NCBI GenBank assembly: GCA_030147645.1
Contig: JASBUY010000242.1
Span: forward strand, 1-7,025
Length of the DNA stretch: 7,025 nt
Source of the DNA: Aquabacter sp.
GTDB lineage: Bacteria > Pseudomonadota > Alphaproteobacteria > Rhizobiales > Xanthobacteraceae
Direction of reading: 5' to 3'
Shown: positions 1 through 5,275 of the stretch, one piece after another
How positions within the stretch are numbered: position 1 is the first letter of the stretch
How the letters are laid out: each line of letters opens with the position of its first letter
Made by a program: the position numbers and the translations under genes
The notes under the pieces: generated by a model
Database searches by the model: none
Told to the model about the DNA's origin: nothing
What the model saw: the letters and a program-made list of their open reading frames with translations, nothing else

Positions 1-401
1 GTGTGGCTGCGGCTCTGAATGGCCGAGATGGGCGTGCCCGCGGCGATGCGGCCCATAACCGGCACCGAGACGGTGGGCGCGGCCTCCTCGTCATCGGCGG
101 GCGGGCGCACACGCCCGAGACTCCCCTCGATCACGCTCGGCGAGAAGCCGCGTCCCGCGCGGGGCGAGGCGAGGCCCGGCGCCACGCTGTCGGGCAGGCG
201 CACCACTTCCAGCGCCCGGGCGCGATTCGGCAGGCGGCGGATGAAGCCGCGCTCCTCCAGCGCCGTGATCAGGCGGTGAATGCCGGACTTGGAGCGCAGA
301 TCCAGCGCCTCCTTCATCTCGTCGAAGGACGGCGGAACCCCCGTCTCCTTCAGGCGCTCATGAATGAAGCGCAACAGATCATATTGCTTGCGAGTGAGCA
401 T
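1..401 (-). CDS. lexA: LexA SOS repressor, N-terminal part (3' end outside window)
   Basis: Encodes the transcriptional repressor of the DNA-damage (SOS) regulon, which cleaves itself when bound to RecA-ssDNA. The visible 133 residues start MLTRKQYDLLRFIHERLKE. Residues 1 to about 70 form the winged helix-turn-helix DNA-binding domain, including PPSFDEMKEAL and the recognition stretch LRSKSGIHRLITALEERGF. A Pro/Gly/Asp/Glu-rich linker of about 40 residues follows. The reading frame then enters the peptidase domain at VPVMGRIAAGTPI, where the Ala121-Gly122 bond is the expected self-cleavage site. The catalytic Ser and Lys lie beyond base 1 and cannot be checked. The ATG at 401 was chosen because it gives the family-standard N-terminus; an AAGGA-like site lies about 10 bases upstream. 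A perfect LexA box at 482-496 implies autorepression. It lies downstream of moeA on the same strand, with no visible terminator between them. Confidence 0.96.
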   Translation of the reverse strand, partial: MLTRKQYDLLRFIHERLKETGVPPSFDEMKEALDLRSKSGIHRLITALEERGFIRRLPNRARALEVVRLPDSVAPGLASPRAGRGFSPSVIEGSLGRVRPPADDEEAAPTVSVPVMGRIAAGTPISAIQSRSH

Positions 402-425
402 GGCCGCCCCGTCCTTCGGCTCCCC

Positions 426-470
426 GTTCCCCGTTTCCGCACCGAAAGGGATCGGAAACAAATCGGGAAC
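426..470. repeat. Imperfect inverted repeat in the lexA leader
   Basis: GTTTCCG at 433-439 pairs with CGGAAAC at 453-459 (7 bp, 13-base loop). Outside it, GTTCCC at 426-431 pairs with GGGAAC at 465-470 (6 bp). The two arms are separated by an unequal internal loop of 1 versus 5 bases. If transcription starts near the proposed promoter, the RNA could fold here within the lexA 5' untranslated region. There is no T-run after it on the minus strand, so it does not look like an intrinsic terminator for moeA. Its function is unknown. The pairing is read directly from the sequence; folding in the cell is inference. Confidence 0.45.
456..470 (-). promoter_or_regulatory. Possible secondary LexA box (one mismatch)
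   Basis: On the minus strand this reads GTTC-CCGATTT-GTTT, a GTTC-N7-GTTC alphaproteobacterial LexA box with the last base changed from C to T. It lies downstream of the proposed lexA -10 element, where a bound repressor could block the polymerase. It also overlaps one arm of the inverted repeat at 426-470, so it may reflect that structure instead. Confidence 0.3.
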
Positions 471-472
471 AA

Positions 473-501
473 CCTTTAGCCGTTCCTTTTGTGTTCCGCA
501 A
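473..501 (-). promoter_or_regulatory. Putative lexA promoter (-35 and -10)
   Basis: On the minus strand, TTGCGG (496-501) is a candidate -35 and TAAAGG (473-478) a weak candidate -10, separated by exactly 17 bases. The perfect LexA operator at 482-496 fills the spacer, the usual layout for a repressible SOS promoter. The -10 matches TATAAT at only three of six positions, so the call rests mainly on spacing and on the operator. Confidence 0.4.
482..496 (-). promoter_or_regulatory. LexA operator (SOS box), perfect alphaproteobacterial match
   Basis: The minus strand reads GAAC-ACAAAAG-GAAC (plus strand GTTC-CTTTTGT-GTTC). This is an exact GAAC-N7-GAAC direct-repeat box, the known LexA recognition sequence of alphaproteobacteria. 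It lies 81 bases upstream of the lexA start codon, inside a candidate promoter spacer. Negative autoregulation of lexA is therefore very likely. Confidence 0.88.
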
Positions 502-505
502 GCGT

Positions 506-520
506 GAACATGGCGTAAAC
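506..520 (-). promoter_or_regulatory. Possible second LexA box (one mismatch), opposite orientation
   Basis: The minus strand reads GTTT-ACGCCAT-GTTC, a GTTC-N7-GTTC box with one C-to-T change. Nine bases separate it from the perfect box, and it has the opposite half-site orientation, so the pair is arranged as a mirror image. It lies just upstream of the candidate -35, between moeA and the proposed lexA promoter. Confidence 0.33.
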
Positions 521-526
521 GGCGTC

Positions 527-1738
527 TCAGCCGAGGAACGGCAAGACCTCGCAGGGGTCGCCCACCTTGCCCACCGGGGCGCCGGGTGCGCGAATCAGCA
601 AGCCGTCGGCGGCGCTGAGCGCGCTCAGCATGGCCGAATCCTGGCTTTTGAGCGGGGTTGCGATGCGGCTTCCGTCCGGCGCGAGGGTGAGCGTCGCGCG
701 CATGTAATCGCGGCGATGGTCATTGGCCTTCAGCTCCGCTCCGAGTCGCGCGGGCACCAGCGGGAGCGCAGCGGGCGCGCCCTGCAGGGCGTTGAGGAGC
801 GGCACGAGGAAGAGCAGGCTGCACACATAGGCGGAGACCGGATTTCCCGGCAGCCCCAGGACCCGCATCTCGCCTCGCGCGCCGAACATCAGCGGCTTTC
901 CGGGACGCAGGGCGATCTTATGGACGGTGAGATCAATGCCCTCGGCGCGCAGCGCGGGCGCCATGAGGTCATGTTCGCCCACGGATGCCCCACCAGAGGT
1001 GACGAGAATGTCGAAGCCGCCCGCAAGAGCGCCCGCTACCGCCTCCTGAGTCGCGGAAAGCGAATCGCCCACGAGGCCGAGGTCCGCCACCTCCGCCCCG
1101 GCCGCGCGGGCGAGGGCAGCGATGCCATAGACGTTGGAGACGATGACGGCGGCTGGGTCCTCTGTACCACTGCCGGGGCGCACCAATTCATCGCCGGTCT
1201 GGAGAATGGCGACGCGCGGTCGGCGGCGCACCGCCACGCTCCCATGGTCAGCGGCGGCGGCAAGCATCACGGCGCGGGGATCGAGCCGCCGTCCGGCGGG
1301 CAGCAGGACCGAACCCGAAGCAAAGTCGAATCCGGCTTTGCGGATGTTGCGGCCGGGCTCGGTGGGATGAATCACGCGCACGCGCTGCCCCTCGCGTGTC
1401 GTGTTTTCCTGGATGACCACGGTATCGGCGCCGGCCGGAACGAGCGCGCCGGTGAAGATGCGCGCCGCCGCGCCGGGTCCGATGAGGCCGGCAAAAGGGC
1501 GGCCTGCCGCCGATTCGCCGATCACATCAAGCTCTGCGGGCAAAGCCGCGATGTCGGCTGCGCGCACCGCATAGCCGTCCATGGCCGACATATCGGCCAC
1601 CGGCTGGCTGCGGCGGGCGATCAGGTCTTGCGCCAAGACTCGGCCTTCGGCCTCGGCGATGGAGACGTTCTCCGGCGCCAACGGCATCGCGCTGGCGAGA
1701 ATGAGCGCAAGCGCCTCATCGACGGGCATGAGGGCCAT
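527..1738 (-). CDS. moeA: Molybdopterin molybdenumtransferase MoeA
   Basis: Catalyses insertion of molybdate into adenylylated molybdopterin, the last common step of molybdenum cofactor synthesis, in the cytoplasm. The 403-residue product is of normal family length. Family motifs appear in order: SAMDGYAV (51-58), TGALVPAGADTVVIQE (96-111), the MoCF/MogA-like domain with TGDEL (181-185) and TSGGASVGEHD (248-257), RPGKP (278-282), GLPGNPVSA (295-303), and the C-terminal domain with DYMRA (344-348). An in-frame ATG at 1771 would overlap moaC by 19 bases. The start at 1738 is preferred because GGGAGAG lies 5 bases upstream and MALMPVDEAL is the usual N-terminus. The gene follows moaC by 14 bases, so the two are almost surely co-transcribed. 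No frameshift or missing key motif was seen. Confidence 0.97.
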   Translation of the reverse strand: MALMPVDEALALILASAMPLAPENVSIAEAEGRVLAQDLIARRSQPVADMSAMDGYAVRAADIAALPAELDVIGESAAGRPFAGLIGPGAAARIFTGALVPAGADTVVIQENTTREGQRVRVIHPTEPGRNIRKAGFDFASGSVLLPAGRRLDPRAVMLAAAADHGSVAVRRRPRVAILQTGDELVRPGSGTEDPAAVIVSNVYGIAALARAAGAEVADLGLVGDSLSATQEAVAGALAGGFDILVTSGGASVGEHDLMAPALRAEGIDLTVHKIALRPGKPLMFGARGEMRVLGLPGNPVSAYVCSLLFLVPLLNALQGAPAALPLVPARLGAELKANDHRRDYMRATLTLAPDGSRIATPLKSQDSAMLSALSAADGLLIRAPGAPVGKVGDPCEVLPFLG

Positions 1739-1743
1739 GGAAA

Positions 1744-1750
1744 CTCTCCC
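1744..1750 (-). promoter_or_regulatory. Ribosome binding site that sets the moeA start
   Basis: GGGAGAG on the minus strand lies 5 bases before the ATG at 1738. It decides in favour of that start over the longer in-frame ATG at 1771. Confidence 0.7.
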
Positions 1751-1752
1751 GA

Positions 1753-2232
1753 TCAGGGTTGCGCGGTCCAATGGCCCGAGCGGCCGCCGGCTTTTTCCAA
1801 CAGCCGAATGCCGTCGATCCGCATGCCGCGATCCGCCGCCTTAGCCATGTCATAGAGGGTGAGGCAGGCGAGCGAGACGGCGGTCAGCGCCTCCATCTCC
1901 ACCCCGGTCTGGCCCGAGGTGCGCACCCGCGCGGTCACGACGAGGCCGGGCAGGGCCGGGTCGGGGACAATGTCCACTTCCACCTTGGTCAGCATCAGCG
2001 GGTGACAGAGGGGGATCAGTTCGTGCGTGCGCTTGGCGGCCATGATGCCGGCGATGCGGGCGACCCCCATCACGTCGCCCTTCTTCGCGTTGCCGGCGAG
2101 GATGAGATCGAGGGTGGCGGCCTCCATGCGGATGCAGCCTTCCGCGAGCGCCTCGCGCAGCGACACGTCCTTGCCGGAGACGTCCACCATATGGGCGGCG
2201 CCGGCGGCGTCGAGATGGGTCAGGTCTGCCAC
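1753..2232 (-). CDS. moaC: Cyclic pyranopterin monophosphate synthase MoaC
   Basis: Converts the 3',8-cyclo-GTP product made by MoaA into cyclic pyranopterin monophosphate, the first stable intermediate of molybdenum cofactor synthesis. The 159-residue protein has the family core: AKKGDVMGVARIAG (49-62), the KRTHELIPLCHPL stretch (67-79), TGVEMEALTAVSLACLTLYD (109-128) and the C-terminal KAGGRSGHW (147-155). Residues that align with the known active site are present: Lys51, His77, Asp128 and Lys131, at the same numbers as in E. coli MoaC as I recall them. The start is GTG at 2232 with a weak AGGCG site upstream. The gene begins 13 bases after the DUF2147 stop and ends 14 bases before moeA. 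No moaA lies in the window, so the radical-SAM partner must be encoded elsewhere. Confidence 0.97.
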   Translation of the reverse strand: MADLTHLDAAGAAHMVDVSGKDVSLREALAEGCIRMEAATLDLILAGNAKKGDVMGVARIAGIMAAKRTHELIPLCHPLMLTKVEVDIVPDPALPGLVVTARVRTSGQTGVEMEALTAVSLACLTLYDMAKAADRGMRIDGIRLLEKAGGRSGHWTAQP

Positions 2233-2245
2233 GATCGCCTCGGGC

Positions 2246-2659
2246 TCACTTGGCCCGCGTCCAGGTCTGGGTCTGGCACAGGGGCACGAACACGCAGCCG
2301 CGCACTTCCAGCGTATTGTCGCCCTTCAGGGTGAGCGTGGCGGTATAGGTCTTGCCGTCGTCGGGATTATAGATCTTGCCGCCGCTCCAGCTTCCGCCCG
2401 AGCCGGTGAAGCCGGACAGCATGAGCAGGCCCTTCAGCGGCCGATTGCGCAGCGCGGAGTCGGCATTCTTGGAGTCCGTCAAAGCGGGATTCTTCTTGAT
2501 GTCATCGGAGGACACCAGCGTCCCGCAGACCGAACTGCCGCATGGCTTGATCTCGACGATGCCTTCGTCCGTGGGAGTCATCCAGGTGCCGGTCACGTCG
2601 GCGGCGAGCGCCGGGCCGGCGAGGAGCGTGAGAAGGACGGCGGTCGAGGCAAGGCGCAT
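2246..2659 (-). CDS. Secreted DUF2147 family protein
   Basis: A 137-residue protein of a widespread proteobacterial family without a firmly known function. Residues 1-19 (MRLASTAVLLTLLAGPALA) form a typical Sec signal peptide with an Ala-X-Ala site, so the mature protein of about 118 residues should be periplasmic. Family hallmarks are visible: GTWMTP near the mature N-terminus, a VEIKPCGSSVCGTLV strand (35-49), SWSGGKIYNPDDGKTY (90-105), a beta-rich TATLTLKGDNTLEVRGC stretch (106-122) and the ending QTQTWTR (129-135). Four cysteines (40, 45, 122, 128) could form two disulfides. The start at 2659 was chosen because AGGGAGA lies 7 bases upstream and the signal peptide begins there; an ATG at 2680 would add seven residues. 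It lies between trpC and moaC, with no evident functional link to either pathway. Confidence 0.85.
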   Translation of the reverse strand: MRLASTAVLLTLLAGPALAADVTGTWMTPTDEGIVEIKPCGSSVCGTLVSSDDIKKNPALTDSKNADSALRNRPLKGLLMLSGFTGSGGSWSGGKIYNPDDGKTYTATLTLKGDNTLEVRGCVFVPLCQTQTWTRAK

Positions 2660-2666
2660 GGTCGGC

Positions 2667-2673
2667 TCTCCCT
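2667..2673 (-). promoter_or_regulatory. Ribosome binding site of the DUF2147 gene
   Basis: AGGGAGA on the minus strand lies 7 bases before the ATG at 2659. It supports this start over the in-frame ATG at 2680, which would place the site inside the coding region. Confidence 0.65.
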
Positions 2674-2688
2674 GGATCATCTTCAGCC

Positions 2689-2706
2689 GGGCGCGTGGCG
2701 CGTCCC
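2689..2706. repeat. GC-rich hairpin between trpC and the DUF2147 gene
   Basis: GGGCGCG (2689-2695) can pair with CGCG-CCC (2699-2702 and 2704-2706) around a 3-base loop, with one bulged base at 2703. On the minus strand no T-run follows, so a factor-independent terminator for trpC is not supported. It lies in the leader of the DUF2147 gene if the promoter at 2723-2728 is real. Confidence 0.3.
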
Positions 2707-2722
2707 AGCCGCGTGAGGTTCT

Positions 2723-2728
2723 ATCATA
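2723..2728 (-). promoter_or_regulatory. Candidate -10 element for the DUF2147-moaC-moeA group
   Basis: TATGAT on the minus strand matches the consensus TATAAT at five of six positions, in an otherwise very GC-rich gap of 90 bases. It lies 64 bases upstream of the DUF2147 start codon. I cannot identify a good -35 at the right distance; the best-placed hexamers overlap the trpC stop codon and are poor. An independent promoter is possible but weakly supported. Confidence 0.3.
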
Positions 2729-2749
2729 GTCCCGGCGGCGTGGCCGCGT

Positions 2750-3541
2750 TCAGGCCGCGAGCAGGGCGCGCGTGGCGGCCGTCACGTCCGCCTGGCGCAT
2801 CAGGCTCTCGCCCACCAGCACGGCCCGGATGCCGCAGGCGGCGAGGCGGGCAAGGTCGGCGGGAGTGAAGATGCCGCTCTCGCCGATGCAGATGCGGTCC
2901 GCCGGCACCTTGGCGGACAGGCGCTCGCTGGTCGCAAGCGAGGTCTCGAAGGTGCGCAGATTGCGGTTGTTGATGCCGATGAGCGGGCAGGGCAGAGCGA
3001 GCGCCCGCTCCAGCTCCGCGTCGTCATGCACCTCGATGATTGCGTCCATGCCAAAATCCTGGGCGCAGGCATAAAGGTCGGCGGCGAGCGCATCGTCCAC
3101 CGAGGCCATGATGATGAGGATGCAGTCCGCGCCCCAGGCCCGCGCCTCCGCCACCTGATAGGTGTCGTGCATGAAGTCCTTGCGCAGCACCGGCAATTGG
3201 GTTGCCGCGCGGGCCGAGATCAGGAATTCCGGCGCGCCCTGGAAGGAGGGGCCATCGGTGAGCACGGAGAGGCAGGCGGCGCCGCCCGCCTCATAGGCGC
3301 GGGCGAGGGCGGGGGGGTCGAAGTCCGCGCGGATCAAGCCCTTGGAGGGGCTCGCCTTCTTCACCTCGGCGATGAGCGCGGTTTGGCCAGCGGCGATGCG
3401 GGTCCGCAGCGCGCCGGCGAAGGGCCGCACGGGGGCTGCGGCGCGGGCGGCGGCCTCGATCTCGGCCAGGGGACGCGCGGCCGTCGCGGCGGCGATTTCC
3501 GCGCGCTTATAGGCTTCGATCTTGGCGAGGATATCGGTCAT
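2750..3541 (-). CDS. trpC: Indole-3-glycerol phosphate synthase TrpC
   Basis: Closes the indole ring: converts carboxyphenylaminodeoxyribulose phosphate to indole-3-glycerol phosphate with loss of CO2 and water. The 263-residue product is a stand-alone TIM-barrel enzyme, not fused to TrpF. Motifs in order: AEVKKASPSKG (58-68), SVLTDGPSFQGAPEFL (92-107), LRKDF (119-123), IIEVHDD (168-174), INNRNLRTF (190-198), IGESGI (219-224) and the phosphate-binding VLVGESLM (241-248). The catalytic set is complete by alignment with the known family: Glu59, Lys61, Lys121 (general acid), Glu170 (general base), Asn191 and Ser222. Its ATG overlaps the trpD stop in an ATGA, indicating translational coupling. 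A run of seven C on the coding strand (3311-3317) encodes the Pro76-Pro77 region and is intact in frame. Confidence 0.98.
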   Translation of the reverse strand: MTDILAKIEAYKRAEIAAATAARPLAEIEAAARAAAPVRPFAGALRTRIAAGQTALIAEVKKASPSKGLIRADFDPPALARAYEAGGAACLSVLTDGPSFQGAPEFLISARAATQLPVLRKDFMHDTYQVAEARAWGADCILIIMASVDDALAADLYACAQDFGMDAIIEVHDDAELERALALPCPLIGINNRNLRTFETSLATSERLSAKVPADRICIGESGIFTPADLARLAACGIRAVLVGESLMRQADVTAATRALLAA

Positions 3542-4560
3542 GGCGCGAGCCGCTCCGAGACATGGACGAGGGTTTCGAGACGCGCGCGGGCAGACCCCGT
3601 GTCGAGGCTGGTGGTGGCGAGGGCGATGCCTTCGCCAAGATCCTTCGCCCGGCCCGCCACCAGAAGGGCAGCGGCAGCGTTCAGCACGGCCACATTGCGA
3701 TAGGCGCTCTTTTGCCCGTCCAGCACTGCGCGCAGCGCCAGCGCATTATGGGCCGCGTCCCCGCCCTTCAGCTCTTGCGGTTCCGCGCGCGGCAGGCCGA
3801 CCAGATCGGGATCGATCTCGAATGTGTGGATGTGCCCGTCTTCCAGCGCCGCAACCGAGGTGGAGCCGCACAGGGTGATCTCGTCCAGCCCGTCCGAGCC
3901 ATGCACCACCCAGGCGCGCTGCGAGCCGAGCGCTTTGAGCGCTTCCGCGAGCGGCGTCAGCCAGGCCTTGGAATAGACACCGACCATCTGGCGCTTGACC
4001 CCCGCCGGATTCGACAGCGGCCCCAGCAGGTTGAAGATGGTCCGCGTGCCCAGTTCCACGCGGCTCGGCCCCACATGCTTCATGGCCGGGTGGTGGGATG
4101 GCGCGAACATGAAGCCGATGCCGGCTTCCGCGATGCAGCGGGAGATGGCCTCGGGCGACAGGTCGATGCGCACGCCGAGCGCCGCCAGCACGTCCGCCGC
4201 GCCCGATTTGGAGGACAGGGCCCGGTTGCCGTGCTTGGCCACCGGCACGCCCGCGCCCGCGACGATAAAGGAGGCGCAGGTGGAGATGTTGTAGGAGCCG
4301 GAGGCGTCGCCCCCCGTCCCGACAATGTCCACGGCCTCTTCCGGGGCCTCCACGGGAAGCATCTTGGCGCGCATGACCGAGACCGCGCCGGCGATCTCGT
4401 CCACCGTCTCGCCGCGCACCCGCAGCCCCATGAGCAGCGCGCCCATCTGCGAGGGCGTGGCCTCGCCCGACATCATCTTGTCGAACAGATAGGCCGATTC
4501 CTCGCGCGTCAGGCTCTCGCCGGTGGCCACCTTGCCGAGAAGGGGACGGAACTGCTCCAT
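3538..4560 (-). CDS. trpD: Anthranilate phosphoribosyltransferase TrpD
   Basis: Transfers phosphoribosyl from PRPP to anthranilate, the second step committed to tryptophan. The 340 residues fit the family length. The N-terminal helical domain (1 to about 70) contains GEATPSQMGALLMGLRVRGE. The PRPP-binding glycine loop GTGGD is at 81-85, followed by NISTCASF (91-98). The KHGNRALSSKSGAADVL segment spans 109-125. Arg167, in GPSRVELGTRTIFNLLGPL, is the expected anthranilate-binding arginine, and Asp226-Glu227 (GSDGLDE) are the expected magnesium ligands. It begins 3 bases after the trpG stop and overlaps trpC by 4 bases, so the three genes form one operon. It is not fused to trpG, unlike the enterobacterial arrangement. 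No defect is seen. Confidence 0.98.
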   Translation of the reverse strand: MEQFRPLLGKVATGESLTREESAYLFDKMMSGEATPSQMGALLMGLRVRGETVDEIAGAVSVMRAKMLPVEAPEEAVDIVGTGGDASGSYNISTCASFIVAGAGVPVAKHGNRALSSKSGAADVLAALGVRIDLSPEAISRCIAEAGIGFMFAPSHHPAMKHVGPSRVELGTRTIFNLLGPLSNPAGVKRQMVGVYSKAWLTPLAEALKALGSQRAWVVHGSDGLDEITLCGSTSVAALEDGHIHTFEIDPDLVGLPRAEPQELKGGDAAHNALALRAVLDGQKSAYRNVAVLNAAAALLVAGRAKDLGEGIALATTSLDTGSARARLETLVHVSERLAP

Positions 4561-4563
4561 GTC

Positions 4564-5160
4564 TCAGCCCTTCGTCCGGTTGAAGGCGGCGGCAAGCTCC
4601 AGGAAGTTGCGCAGCAGGGCATGGCCGTTTTCCGAGGCGATGCTCTCGGGATGGAACTGCACGCCGTGGACCGGCAGGGTTCGGTGCGCGAGGCCCATGA
4701 TCAGGCCGTCATCGGTCTGGGCGGTCACTTCGAGCGCATCGGGCAGGGTGCCGCGATCCACGATGAGCGAATGATAGCGCGTCGCCTGGAAGGCGTGATT
4801 GAGGCCGCGAAACACCGAGCGGCCCTCATGATGGATCGTGCTCATCTTGCCATGCATGGGGATGGGCGCGCGGATCACGTCGCCGCCGAACACCTGGCCG
4901 ATGGCCTGATGGCCGAGACACACGCCGAACAGCGGCACCTCGGACGAGGCACGAGAGATGAGGTCCAGGCAGATGCCGGCTTCGGACGGCGTGCAGGGGC
5001 CGGGGGAGATGACGATGGCGTCCGGCTTCTCGCCCAGCACCGCCTCCACATCGCGCACATCGTTGCGATGGACGGTCACGGATGCGCCCAGCTCGCCGAG
5101 ATAGTGCCAGAGATTGTAGGTGAAGCTGTCGTAATTATCGATCAGCGTAACGGCGGTCAT
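4564..5160 (-). CDS. trpG: Anthranilate synthase glutamine amidotransferase subunit TrpG
   Basis: Class I glutamine amidotransferase that releases ammonia from glutamine and passes it to TrpE for anthranilate formation. The 198-residue protein has the N-terminal LIDNYDSFTYNL (6-17), the oxyanion region ISPGPCTPSEAG (51-62), the nucleophile Cys81 in GVCLGHQAIGQ, and the His170-Glu172 pair in VQFHPES (167-173): a full catalytic triad. Many bacteria use one such subunit for both anthranilate and 4-amino-4-deoxychorismate (folate) synthesis, so a dual TrpG/PabA role is possible and cannot be excluded. The ATG at 5160 has GGGAG 5 bases upstream. The gene follows parE by 115 bases on the same strand. 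No trpE lies immediately upstream, so the large subunit must be encoded elsewhere. Confidence 0.95.
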   Translation of the reverse strand: MTAVTLIDNYDSFTYNLWHYLGELGASVTVHRNDVRDVEAVLGEKPDAIVISPGPCTPSEAGICLDLISRASSEVPLFGVCLGHQAIGQVFGGDVIRAPIPMHGKMSTIHHEGRSVFRGLNHAFQATRYHSLIVDRGTLPDALEVTAQTDDGLIMGLAHRTLPVHGVQFHPESIASENGHALLRNFLELAAAFNRTKG

Positions 5161-5165
5161 CTTGG

Positions 5166-5188
5166 CTCCCGGCCCGGCGGATCCGGGC
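5166..5188 (-). promoter_or_regulatory. trpG ribosome binding site with an abutting GC hairpin
   Basis: The Shine-Dalgarno GGGAG (5166-5170, minus strand) lies 5 bases before the trpG ATG. One base upstream of it, GCCCGG and CCGGGC (5183-5188 and 5172-5177) form a perfect 6-bp stem with a 5-base loop. All stem pairs are G-C. The stem does not include the Shine-Dalgarno, but its closeness could affect ribosome loading. No T-run follows, so it does not look like a parE terminator. The pairing is seen in the sequence; any regulatory role is inference. Confidence 0.45.
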
Positions 5189-5275
5189 GTCGCGCTCGCT
5201 GTCCTTGCAAGCCGCGTTCCGACTTAATCCTTTCGCGACAAGGCGGCAAGCCGGCGGCGGACGGGCGGGGACGGT

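Noticed and set aside
1739..1771. Longer N-terminus for MoeA starting at 1771
   Set aside because: It would overlap moaC and lacks a good ribosome binding site, whereas the ATG at 1738 has GGGAGAG at ideal spacing and gives the family-standard N-terminus.
491..1855. Long open frame on the plus strand (454 codons) opposite moeA and the moaC end
   Set aside because: It has a low-complexity Arg/Gly/His/Ala-rich translation with no family motif, and it mirrors the codon structure of moeA. It also runs through the lexA operator region at its start.
5161..5275. Tryptophan attenuator (trpL-type leader peptide) before trpG
   Set aside because: The minus strand of this gap contains no TGG codon, and no terminator hairpin with a T-run is visible.
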